A stretch of DNA of 64,000 nt, from the NCBI RefSeq assembly GCF_900102965.1, contig NZ_FNGM01000006.1:186001-250000 (forward strand). Reading direction: 5' to 3'. This DNA is from Paenibacillus jilunlii (GTDB lineage Bacteria; Bacillota; Bacilli; Paenibacillales; Paenibacillaceae). Each line of letters begins with the position of its first letter. Position 1 is the stretch's first letter. The position numbers were made by a program, and so were the translations under genes. Shown here one piece after another: positions 18,417 through 26,001 of this stretch. The notes beneath the pieces are model-generated. The model made no database searches. It had not been told where the DNA came from and saw only the letters and a list, made by a program, of their open reading frames with translations.

Positions 18417-18878
18417 TCAGGGTCTGGCACGCGTGACATCGAGGTGCATCCGCGGCGCCGGCCCACCCTGTGTGTTGGCGAATCCGTTGGCGACAAAGCC
18501 AACGGATTCGTAAAACCCTATCGCGTGCGGGTTGGCGGTCACCTCTACACGCATACCGCGCCGCGCAATGTCTTCGATCAGAGCACTCGCGACACCTTGG
18601 CGCATCCAGTCCGGATCAGTGAACAGATCCTCGAGTTCGAGAAAGTCGCCGATAGGACGTACCGAAGCAAAGCCGACGACCCGACCGTCAACAACAGCGA
18701 CACGAGTGAACGGCATCATCGCGTCGTCCCACAGGAGCCACTCAGGATGAATGGCGATCAGTTCCCGGACGTCCTCGTTTGTCAGCGCTGCACGGCGAAA
18801 GACGTCGCGCAGCGTGTCGACGTCGTCGACGACTGCGTTTCTAATGACTAGGTTAGACGAATATGAAGTTTTTTTCAT
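18417..18878 (-). CDS. GNAT family N-acetyltransferase, GC-rich and probably foreign
   Basis: 153 residues with a full GNAT fold: LEDLFTDPDWMRQGVASALIEDIARRG holds the acetyl-CoA loop, and HAIGFYESVGF is the closing motif. It would acetylate a small molecule or peptide. Base use is striking: sampled lines run 57-72% GC with runs such as GTCGACGTCGTCGACGAC, unlike the AT-rich neighbours and the ~50% core. This suggests transfer from a GC-rich donor such as an actinobacterium. The start overlaps the ketopantoate-reductase-like gene by 4 bases (ATGA). The first dozen residues (MKKTSYSSN) look AT-rich, as if the foreign body was joined to a local start. Confidence 0.85.
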   Translation of the reverse strand: MKKTSYSSNLVIRNAVVDDVDTLRDVFRRAALTNEDVRELIAIHPEWLLWDDAMMPFTRVAVVDGRVVGFASVRPIGDFLELEDLFTDPDWMRQGVASALIEDIARRGMRVEVTANPHAIGFYESVGFVANGFANTQGGPAPRMHLDVTRARP

Positions 18879-19816
18879 TCAGAGCTGCGTCTCCTTTTTA
18901 CGAAAAACCCATGATCGATATCCTTTTGATTTAAAAACTTCAATAAATCGTTATTCAACTGCACAATTTCATTGTTTGCGCTACTCGCATAATCCGGCAA
19001 CATCATATCCTTAACCATTTTAGTCCGTAGCCATATCATAAAGAAAAAATCCAAAATCAAATTAGGGAATTTAAGCACAATTTTAAGTGCAGACGGATTA
19101 ATAGCAATGCCAGCTTTTTGGATTGCCTTTAAATACGTTTTTAAAGTGATTGTTATTTTATGTGCCGTTTTTCTGGTTTTAGCTGTTTTTTCATCAATGA
19201 TCTTATCTTCAGAATGCAAAACACTAATCATAGCAATGTCAGATACTGAATGTGTGATTAGATAAGCTTTCATATCCTGATTAATTGCGTAGGGAAGTTT
19301 TGCTGTTTTAAATAATTTTGCGAGGTTTTCTGTACGTTCTGTCACTAAACCACTAATTTCTCCAAACATAGTAGCCACTAGAACCTTTGGTGGAAACCGG
19401 GCATACAAAATTCCATCTTTAATCTGTCCGCCGGCACCGGGGAAAGCTGGTAAAAGTCTATCTCCAACAATATCCAGCCACGAAGAAAATCCACTTGAAT
19501 TGCTAATCATCGTAACAATATTTTTGCTTTGATTGTCTTTTAATGCTAACAACGCTGATTCGGATCGATCGTAACGAACTGTAACGAAAATAAAATCATA
19601 GATATCATCATTTTCAAGCGTATCAATGACATTTACTTTTATAGATTTAACCGCACCTTTTTCATTATATTGTAAGCCATTTTCTTTCAATGTTGTAAAT
19701 CTATTAGAACGTGCAAACAGAGTGACGTCAATCCCTGCTTCAATGAATTTGATTGCGTATGCGCTGCCTATAACACCTGCACCAAAAATTAACACTCTAT
19801 TTTGTTTTGCTGACAT
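18875..19816 (-). CDS. Ketopantoate reductase (PanE/ApbA) family protein
   Basis: 313 residues. The N-terminal NADP-binding motif VLIFGAGVIGSAYA is clear, followed by the ketopantoate-reductase-like middle (FVTVRYDRSESALLALKD, SNSSGF) and a helical C-terminal domain. True PanE makes pantoate for coenzyme A. This divergent, AT-rich copy in an accessory region next to a TetR regulator is more likely a specialised reductase. I start at ATG 19816, preceded by GGGGTGG. It is divergent from the TetR gene. Confidence 0.8.
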   Translation of the reverse strand: MSAKQNRVLIFGAGVIGSAYAIKFIEAGIDVTLFARSNRFTTLKENGLQYNEKGAVKSIKVNVIDTLENDDIYDFIFVTVRYDRSESALLALKDNQSKNIVTMISNSSGFSSWLDIVGDRLLPAFPGAGGQIKDGILYARFPPKVLVATMFGEISGLVTERTENLAKLFKTAKLPYAINQDMKAYLITHSVSDIAMISVLHSEDKIIDEKTAKTRKTAHKITITLKTYLKAIQKAGIAINPSALKIVLKFPNLILDFFFMIWLRTKMVKDMMLPDYASSANNEIVQLNNDLLKFLNQKDIDHGFFVKRRRSSE

Positions 19817-19855
19817 AAAACCACCCCTATTTTCAACATTTCTTTTTATCATCAG

Positions 19856-19867
19856 ACAACATGTTGT
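19856..19867. promoter_or_regulatory. Candidate TetR operator
   Basis: 12-bp perfect palindrome ACAACATGTTGT in the divergent space between the reductase and TetR genes. It touches a TATAAT hexamer at 19867-19872. Confidence 0.5.
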
Positions 19868-19959
19868 ATAATGTGATCATAGATCTTTATTATTCCTTGA
19901 TCAACCATCAGTTTTTTATTATTTGTCGGATGATATTCTTGTTCGAATAGGAGTATAAA

Positions 19960-20508
19960 ATGAAAAAGCAGCCCGAAATCACGGAAAAAACAAGACAAAA
20001 TTTTATAGATGTTTTTTGTGAGTTATACAGCCAAAAGCCGATCGAAAAAATTTCCATTCAAGAGATTGCGAATAAGGCTGGATATAACCGCAGCACATTT
20101 TATCAATACTTTACTGATATTTACGAATTGTTAGACTTTGTTGAAAATGATTTATTGAGCTACATAAAAGAAGAATTGGCGAATAAAGAGCTGTCTACCT
20201 ACACTGTTCAGAATGCACTTCATTGTTTGGAAAACAGAGAATATCTCACGGTTCTTAATGCCCTCTTGGGAGATCATGGGAGCATTCGTTTTTTAGAACG
20301 CCTGAAAAGAGAAATCACCCTTGGCAGATTGGATTTAAACTTTCCGCAAAACCATTCCATAACGCCATACTTGATTGAGTTCCACATCTCAACATCACTT
20401 TCTTTATTTCGTCTTTGGCTCCAGCGGCAAAAGGATTTATCGCCAGAAGAATTTTTCGAGTTAGTGGACAACCTGTATACAAAGGGCGTTACGCCCTATT
20501 CTAAATAA
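19960..20508 (+). CDS. TetR/AcrR family regulator
   Basis: 182 residues. The N-terminal helix-turn-helix reads ISIQEIANKAGYNRSTFYQYFTDIYELLDF, the standard TetR DNA-binding unit. The C-terminal ligand domain is of the short type seen in Bacillota accessory regulators. AT-rich like the neighbouring reductase gene. Probably represses the divergent reductase/GNAT pair. Confidence 0.88.
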   Translation: MKKQPEITEKTRQNFIDVFCELYSQKPIEKISIQEIANKAGYNRSTFYQYFTDIYELLDFVENDLLSYIKEELANKELSTYTVQNALHCLENREYLTVLNALLGDHGSIRFLERLKREITLGRLDLNFPQNHSITPYLIEFHISTSLSLFRLWLQRQKDLSPEEFFELVDNLYTKGVTPYSK

Positions 20509-20552
20509 TAAATCTACCATTCAAACCCAATCATGGTGTAGTACTACAAGTA

Positions 20553-20612
20553 GAAACGGGTAACATCCTTATTAGGACGGTACCCGTTTCAGCGAGCTCC
20601 TGGGAGCTTTTC
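20553..20612 (+). terminator. Hairpins downstream of the TetR gene
   Basis: A 10-bp stem (GAAACGGGTA / TACCCGTTTC, 20553-20590) with an inner TCCT/AGGA pair, then a smaller AGCTC/GAGCT hairpin (20595-20608) followed by TTTTCTT. The second is the more plausible terminator for the plus strand. Confidence 0.45.
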
Positions 20613-20636
20613 TTCAAAAAACTTGCTGCTAATTGT

Positions 20637-20651
20637 GGTATGGTTCAGCGT
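20637..20651. repeat. Left copy of an imperfect direct repeat flanking the SIR2-STAND gene
   Basis: GGTATGGTTCAGCGT, matching GATACGGTTCAGCGT at 24345-24359 at 13 of 15 positions with an exact 10-base core. The two copies bracket the AT-rich gene. Could be an attachment or insertion footprint, or chance. Confidence 0.35.
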
Positions 20652-20707
20652 AACATTTGTACGGTGAAAAAACTCTAGAAATACTTAAACAAGAGAAGAA
20701 GTGAATG

Positions 20708-23700
20708 TCACTTCCAACCTTTTATAAATTCATCAATTTCCCTTTTAAATTCATTTGGGTTATCAAGATCATTATAGTATTGAGATTCATTCTTTTCTAG
20801 ATTCCGAAAATTATGCATCAAGAACTTGTATTGGTTTTCTTCTGCAACCTTAATTCCCAGAGAAAACCAATGTTTTGATTTATCCATATCCCCTTTTTCT
20901 TTAAGATATTTGCTATAATAATAAATTGCCTCAACATAATGGTATTGTATATGCTTTAAATCCTTTATTGCCATCTCGAAAAGTAATGTTGCCTTTTCAA
21001 AATCTTCCTCAATAAATGCCAACATCAAATTTCTTAATCCCTTGGTGTAGGGATTAGTTACTACTAGCTTGCTTATTGATTTTTTGTCTATTTTTCCCAT
21101 TTTAGCTAAAATATAGTTAGACTGCATGATTTCAATGTACTGCTTCTTATACAAGCCTGATATATATTCTTTAAGTTTGTTATATAAATCCCCTTCACAA
21201 TCACCTAAGTTGTATAGTATATCCATATTAAAATAATCTATTTTCTGATCGAACAGTTGATATGAGTTATATTCACCTAATATATATAAAATATATGAAA
21301 ATCTCATGCGACCAAAATAATACTTGTTTTGGAGATAGTACATTAAGATATCTTTACCATTCTTAAAACTATAAATAGTACATGCAGCTTTAAGAATATA
21401 TCGTCCAATATCCGTTGTATTATCAATTTTGTTTATTTCGTTTAACGGCAAAAGGTTAGATATATTATAATACGACCTTTCAAACTCGCCTTCATAATAA
21501 TGTAATTCCAATAAAGTAGCTTCAAGTGCAAGAACCCCATTTTTCAGATCGCTGAAATGATCCTTTAATTCATCAAATTTTGTATAAAGCATATTTTGTT
21601 GTTCAATCATACTGCATAATTGAGAAAGAGAAACCAAATACTGTAATTTATCCTTTTTACTTCCATCAAATTTCTCAATATAAGCTAATGATTTCATAAA
21701 GTTATTGAAATTTTTATCAAATATCCGTAATGCATCAAGTTCATTCTTTCTGTGAATAGACCATAAGATATCCTCAAAAAAATAAGTAAATTCAATAGCT
21801 GTTTGATAATATCTCATTTTCTCTTCTTCGCTTCTCTTACTAAGTTGATGATCTGCGAATCTACCTATAATTGATTGTAATTTAAGAAACCCGCCACTGA
21901 TTTCTATTAAGGATTTATTTTCAAGACTAGTGATTTCTTTGTCTGTTATTCTGACGTTCCCAAATTTACCTCCGCCGTTATTTCCACTATTATTAAAGAA
22001 AGTTTTTATATTTTGCATATGGATACCATCTGGAAATAATGATAGTAGTTCAAATAATAACCTTTCACTATAGTTCAACTTATTATAAGAATAGTAAATT
22101 GATTGGAAAAGAGATTTTGATCTCTCTATGTTTTGATCTTTTTGATCCATAAAAATATCTTTATAGTTCTGTCCAATTATATTAAAAAAATCTTCCTCCA
22201 AGTCGTTTTTCAATAGTGACATATTTTTGAATTTAGGTAAGTTTTTTGCTACCAATTTAATAGCAAGTGGATTATTGTTTAGTAATTTATCTAGTATATC
22301 TTCTTTAAGTGTTCTGATTTCTTCTTTATTTATATATCCACTGTAGTATTTACTGAACAGTATTAATGCCTCTTCATTAGTTAATGCACGAAGTTGATGT
22401 TTATTCTCAAAATCAAATCCAAGCCATTCTCTGGAAGTTACCACGATTTTGGAGTATTCACATATAAAGGTTACAAGATCCTTTATGATATCTTTATCTT
22501 CCAAATAAAGAAGTGGTTCGAAATTATCTAAGATGATTAACTTGTCTTGATAATTTTGATTTTCAAAAAGATGCTTTTTAAGTTCAATTGTGCTCTCCAT
22601 CCCAAAACACTCAGCAATTTTATATTCGAAATTCTGATAATCCGTAAGAAACTCACAATCAATAAAATGAACGCCGTCGCTAAAAAAGCCTCTTTTGAAT
22701 AATTCTATAGATGCAATCTTGATGGTGGCTGTTTTCCCTATTCCGCCAGATCCTTTAATAGTAATTATTCTATTATTAGTGTCTAATATTTTTCGTACGA
22801 TATCTTCTAAATCAATTTCTCTGCCTACAAAGTTAATAAGTTTTTTTTCTTCAATTGCATCCGATAACTTACTATTACTGTTTTCAAAATATATATTTAT
22901 TTTTGGCTTTCCCTTTGGTATTGAAGATAAATGAAACTGCTCTTTGTTATAAACTTTTGACGAAACCAATTGATTGATGCTTTCTTTCTTAAATAATTTG
23001 AATAAAACAGCACTCATATCACTGTCCGCAATTAAAGCAATAGGGAGTGTCACTTCCTCATTTGTATCTATATCTAAATCAATTTTTTCAGAGAAAATGA
23101 ATATCCCTTTAACATTTCGAAGTGCTAAATTATACTCTAATTCAAGAAGTGATATAAACTTGCTTTTTAGATTTCTATCCTCTATTAATAGCTTTCTATT
23201 TTGTATTACACTATATATAAAGACATAATCGTAGTTGTCAAGATCTTGTAGAGAAGATTCAGATATATAATAACAGTCTATTATTAATTCGAATTTTATA
23301 AAGTTACGAAGAATTTGATGAAAATCTAACCCTGTCTCCTTATCAATTGGGGAGCTTATTAATATTGCGACTCTAGAAATTTCTGATTTACTAAAATGAG
23401 ATTCGCTCAATAATTTCTCTTTTGTGCTACCTACCAACAAAGTTGATGTTTTTATTTCAACAAGAGATGTTAATAATTCTTGAAAAGATTCGTCCCAATT
23501 TTCTAATTGTATTGGCTCAACTCCATATCTACTTACATCAATATTTTCTGTGGTAAGAAGAAAATGCTTAGTACCTAGATTATTATAAACAGAATTAATA
23601 AAGTCGAACTGATATCGAACATATGGGTCATTTAAACTAAAGCCTATAAATAAGATTGTATTATCGGAAATTAAAGCCCTCAGTCTTTGAATTGCTGCTG

Positions 23701-24235
23701 AAGATTCTTGATAAAGGCTCTCATAATCTTGTTTAAACAGAACACATTTACTTGGTATTTCAATACTTCCATGTATCTTCATTATGTATGAATCTGGTAT
23801 ATTAGCTAAATAAAAATCATTATCTTGTGTAATTTTTCTGAAGTGTAGTGCTGTCTCTAGTGCTTTGTCATAATTTGTTGTAATAATTTTACTTGATATA
23901 CTCCCCAACATATTATGGATAACAAGTTTTTTCTCATCAAATTCAACATCTATCTTGCTGGCCAACACTTCATAGATAGTTTTTTTCTCTTCTTTAATAA
24001 ATTCTAGCAGATCAATTTCAGATAAGGATATATTGGGTAGACCGAGCTCTATTCCTTGTAGTAACCATTTATACTTTTCATAATCACTCCCTTCTTGTGA
24101 TGATAATACTGTTAAGAATTCTATTATTAATTCTTTCCAATTTGGTAAACCGAGAGGTTTGGTTAGTCCAGAACCAATAAATAAAATAAGTTTATTGTTT
24201 TTAATTGCATTTATCAAATTCAAATTGATACTCAT
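20708..24235 (-). CDS. SIR2-STAND NTPase with helical-repeat C-terminus (putative antiphage defence protein)
   Basis: 1175 residues from ATG 24235 (GGGTGA upstream). Order: (1) SIR2-like domain, residues about 5-255, with FIGSGLTKPLGLPNWKEL, ITTNYDKALE, IMKIHGSIE and ILFIGFSLNDPYV, which would hydrolyse NAD; (2) an alpha/beta segment at about 290-400 (RVAILISS, YDYVFIYS), possibly TIR-like or a linker; (3) a STAND/NB-ARC NTPase with FVGRE, P-loop GSGGIGKTA, Walker B KLIILDNFEPLL, sensor KIVVTSRE and the LTNEEALILFSKY helix; (4) a winged-helix segment and long alpha-helical repeats that would sense a ligand. This layout matches SIR2-bearing Avs-like STAND defence proteins, which recognise a phage protein and then deplete NAD. 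GC is about 25-32% in sampled lines, far below neighbours. No partner gene is evident. Confidence 0.85.
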   Translation of the reverse strand: MSINLNLINAIKNNKLILFIGSGLTKPLGLPNWKELIIEFLTVLSSQEGSDYEKYKWLLQGIELGLPNISLSEIDLLEFIKEEKKTIYEVLASKIDVEFDEKKLVIHNMLGSISSKIITTNYDKALETALHFRKITQDNDFYLANIPDSYIMKIHGSIEIPSKCVLFKQDYESLYQESSAAIQRLRALISDNTILFIGFSLNDPYVRYQFDFINSVYNNLGTKHFLLTTENIDVSRYGVEPIQLENWDESFQELLTSLVEIKTSTLLVGSTKEKLLSESHFSKSEISRVAILISSPIDKETGLDFHQILRNFIKFELIIDCYYISESSLQDLDNYDYVFIYSVIQNRKLLIEDRNLKSKFISLLELEYNLALRNVKGIFIFSEKIDLDIDTNEEVTLPIALIADSDMSAVLFKLFKKESINQLVSSKVYNKEQFHLSSIPKGKPKINIYFENSNSKLSDAIEEKKLINFVGREIDLEDIVRKILDTNNRIITIKGSGGIGKTATIKIASIELFKRGFFSDGVHFIDCEFLTDYQNFEYKIAECFGMESTIELKKHLFENQNYQDKLIILDNFEPLLYLEDKDIIKDLVTFICEYSKIVVTSREWLGFDFENKHQLRALTNEEALILFSKYYSGYINKEEIRTLKEDILDKLLNNNPLAIKLVAKNLPKFKNMSLLKNDLEEDFFNIIGQNYKDIFMDQKDQNIERSKSLFQSIYYSYNKLNYSERLLFELLSLFPDGIHMQNIKTFFNNSGNNGGGKFGNVRITDKEITSLENKSLIEISGGFLKLQSIIGRFADHQLSKRSEEEKMRYYQTAIEFTYFFEDILWSIHRKNELDALRIFDKNFNNFMKSLAYIEKFDGSKKDKLQYLVSLSQLCSMIEQQNMLYTKFDELKDHFSDLKNGVLALEATLLELHYYEGEFERSYYNISNLLPLNEINKIDNTTDIGRYILKAACTIYSFKNGKDILMYYLQNKYYFGRMRFSYILYILGEYNSYQLFDQKIDYFNMDILYNLGDCEGDLYNKLKEYISGLYKKQYIEIMQSNYILAKMGKIDKKSISKLVVTNPYTKGLRNLMLAFIEEDFEKATLLFEMAIKDLKHIQYHYVEAIYYYSKYLKEKGDMDKSKHWFSLGIKVAEENQYKFLMHNFRNLEKNESQYYNDLDNPNEFKREIDEFIKGWK

Positions 24236-24344
24236 GGGCTCACCCTTTTTCATAGAAGAATAGGGAAATTTGTAAATTTCCACTTAAATACTTCTATAAA
24301 TAATTCTAATTTCCTTTTAACACCTTATATTCCGCCCTACTAAT

Positions 24345-24359
24345 GATACGGTTCAGCGT
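24345..24359. repeat. Right copy of the direct repeat flanking the SIR2-STAND gene
   Basis: GATACGGTTCAGCGT; see the left copy at 20637. It lies about 110 bases upstream of the SIR2-STAND start codon. Confidence 0.35.
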
Positions 24360-24399
24360 GATTGATTTTCAACTAACTTGCCCGTTAACATACCCTCGA

Positions 24400-24470
24400 C
24401 AGTCCAGTACTTTATTTTCTCAGTCTACAACTTTTTTTCCGGTCTAACACCTTATTTTTCAGTCTAAAAA
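24400..24470. repeat. Short imperfect tandem repeats (CAGTCTA ... CTTATTTTT)
   Basis: Three and a half units of 19-21 bases, each starting C[AG]GTC[TC]A and ending in a T-rich run, at 24400, 24421, 24440 and 24460. Non-coding, between the SIR2-STAND promoter region and the PadR fragment. Role unknown. Confidence 0.5.
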
Positions 24471-24478
24471 GAAGTTGG

Positions 24479-24619
24479 TTATGAAAATCTCTGCTGTCCT
24501 TTTTCAGTGATCTTGTAATATTTCGTTCTGCCGTCTCGGGCTTCTTCCCCCCAATAGGAAAGGATTCCCCCATCATTCTCCAGTCTCTTTAAGCTGTAGA
24601 CAGTCAAAAATAACCCGCC
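24479..24619 (-). pseudogene. PadR-family regulator fragment
   Basis: A minus-strand frame without a start encodes YSLKRLENDGGILSYWGEE, then DGRTKYYKITEKGQQRFS and a stop. This is the recognition helix, wing and end of a PadR winged-helix regulator (usual form YPxLxRLExxGxI...KYYxITxxG). The N-terminal two-thirds is missing, and a terminator hairpin overlaps the break. It is a decayed piece, probably cut by a past rearrangement. Confidence 0.6.
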
Positions 24620-24636
24620 AGATCATCTAACGGGTT
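24606..24636 (-). terminator. Terminator overlapping the broken end of the PadR fragment
   Basis: Stem AACCCG / CGGGTT (24612-24617 with 24631-24636), with an inner AGAT/ATCT pair, followed by ATTTTT on the minus strand. It would end transcription from the degenerate region at 24.7-24.9 kb. Confidence 0.6.
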
Positions 24637-24783
24637 GCTCCTAGGTTTCATATGGAATGATAACTTTGTATATATTCCTAAGTTCATGATGGAGCACTTG
24701 AATAGTCAATTCGTCATCCCGTCTTTATGCAAACTCAATTTTCCTCATTGAGTTCACCTTCGAACTTCTCCTCTTGATTTTGC

Positions 24784-24926
24784 TTAAGGGTTCTTTCCAC
24801 TGGAATCTCCCCATTCTACAGGTCCAGCAGCTTGGCCGCCTAATACTACTGCGGTTGCAGCACTTATACTAGAAAATATCGCATTTGGGGTAACCTATTG
24901 GGATTGCTGTTCAATTACCCAATCTC
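24784..24926 (-). pseudogene. DUF4357-like fragment with an internal stop
   Basis: A minus-strand frame interrupted by TAG at 24894-24896 encodes NAIFSSISAATAVVLGGQ followed by AAGPVEWGDSSGKNP and a stop. It resembles DUF4357 (FSSPSAAAxxVLGxSxNGxxEWK...), a small domain often found with GIY-YIG nucleases and restriction-type genes. No intact gene remains. The likeness is recalled, not searched, and covers about 35 residues. Confidence 0.4.
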
Positions 24927-24966
24927 CTCAGTTCATAACCCAGCCTTTCCCAGCCTAAACCATGTA

Positions 24967-25890
24967 TTATCCCCTGCCCTGACTTACTCTGATGACTACA
25001 CTGCCCTTCTTATGCCCTTGTTCCACATACCGGTGAGCCTCGGCCATTTGTTCTAACGGGTAGTACCGGTCGATCACCGATTTAATGGCACCCGACTCCA
25101 TCAGTTCTTTGAGGAGCTGCAGATCCTGGAGGCGTACCTTGGCAATGCCCTGCCCATCTACTGTGACGTATGTTCCGTGTGGCTTCAGTGCTTTTGTGCA
25201 GCTGGATTTGGGGAGTTTGCCAACGGCATCAAAGATGATGTCATACTGCCCGCCTCTTTGAGTACAATCTTCAGCCGTGTAGTCAATTACCTGAGAGGCG
25301 CCCAGCGATCTCACCCATTCCAGGTTTGCAGTGCTGCATACCCCGTGAACTTCTGCCCCAAAGTGCCTCGCAAGCTGCAGCGCGAATGTCCCTACTGTGC
25401 CTGAAGCTCCATAGATTAGAACCTTTTGTCCCGTTTGTATGTTCGCTTTTCTCAGAAAATATAGTGCCGTGGTTCCCCCAAAAAGCGTAGAGGCAGCTTC
25501 CTCAAAGGTCGTATTGGCCGGTTTGATGCTCACCATTGCGTCTTCAGACAGACAGGCATACTCAGCGTGTGCGCCAAAGCGCATCCCCGTTAAGGCAAAA
25601 ACCTGGTCGCCTGGCTTAAAGCGCGTGACCTCACTGCCTACGGCTACAACTTCACCGGCTAATTCCACACCCAGAACAGGTTTCCTGGGTTTGCTGAGAC
25701 CTAAAACAAGACGCATTGGCAGCCATAGCAGGACAGGACTCTTAAACGTCCGTACTCTAATGTCCCCTGCGGTTACAGTTGACGCATGAACCTTTACCAG
25801 CAGATCTTTGCGCTTCGGGACGGGCTTTTCCATATCTATGAGGTGCAGATTTTCCGGTGAACCGTATTTTGAGCATACTATGGCTTTCAT
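24967..25890 (-). CDS. Zinc-independent MDR-family NAD(P)H quinone oxidoreductase / alcohol dehydrogenase-like
   Basis: 307 residues of the medium-chain dehydrogenase/reductase superfamily. The GroES-like half contains PVLGVELAGEVVAVGSEVTRFKPGDQVFAL. The Rossmann half contains VLIYGASGTVGTFALQLARHFGAEVHGVCS. There are no zinc-ligand Cys clusters, as in quinone oxidoreductases. The ATG fits the family start. The gene stands next to a MalT-type regulator that could control it. Confidence 0.88.
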   Translation of the reverse strand: MKAIVCSKYGSPENLHLIDMEKPVPKRKDLLVKVHASTVTAGDIRVRTFKSPVLLWLPMRLVLGLSKPRKPVLGVELAGEVVAVGSEVTRFKPGDQVFALTGMRFGAHAEYACLSEDAMVSIKPANTTFEEAASTLFGGTTALYFLRKANIQTGQKVLIYGASGTVGTFALQLARHFGAEVHGVCSTANLEWVRSLGASQVIDYTAEDCTQRGGQYDIIFDAVGKLPKSSCTKALKPHGTYVTVDGQGIAKVRLQDLQLLKELMESGAIKSVIDRYYPLEQMAEAHRYVEQGHKKGSVVIRVSQGRG

Positions 25891-26001
25891 GAGTTTCCTC
25901 CCGGATGTCGATTTTCAATAAGTATAGCTTCAGCGGGGAAAGTCATGTAGATACTTAAGTATGGTTTTAGTTAAAAAGCTGCGGATTAGCAATTGCGGAC
26001 T

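Noticed and set aside
24640-24783. Short peptide ORF (LTIQVLHHELRNIYKVIIPY...) ending just before the terminator at 24636
   Set aside because: Only a TTG start without ribosome site; part of the degenerate region and too short to call.
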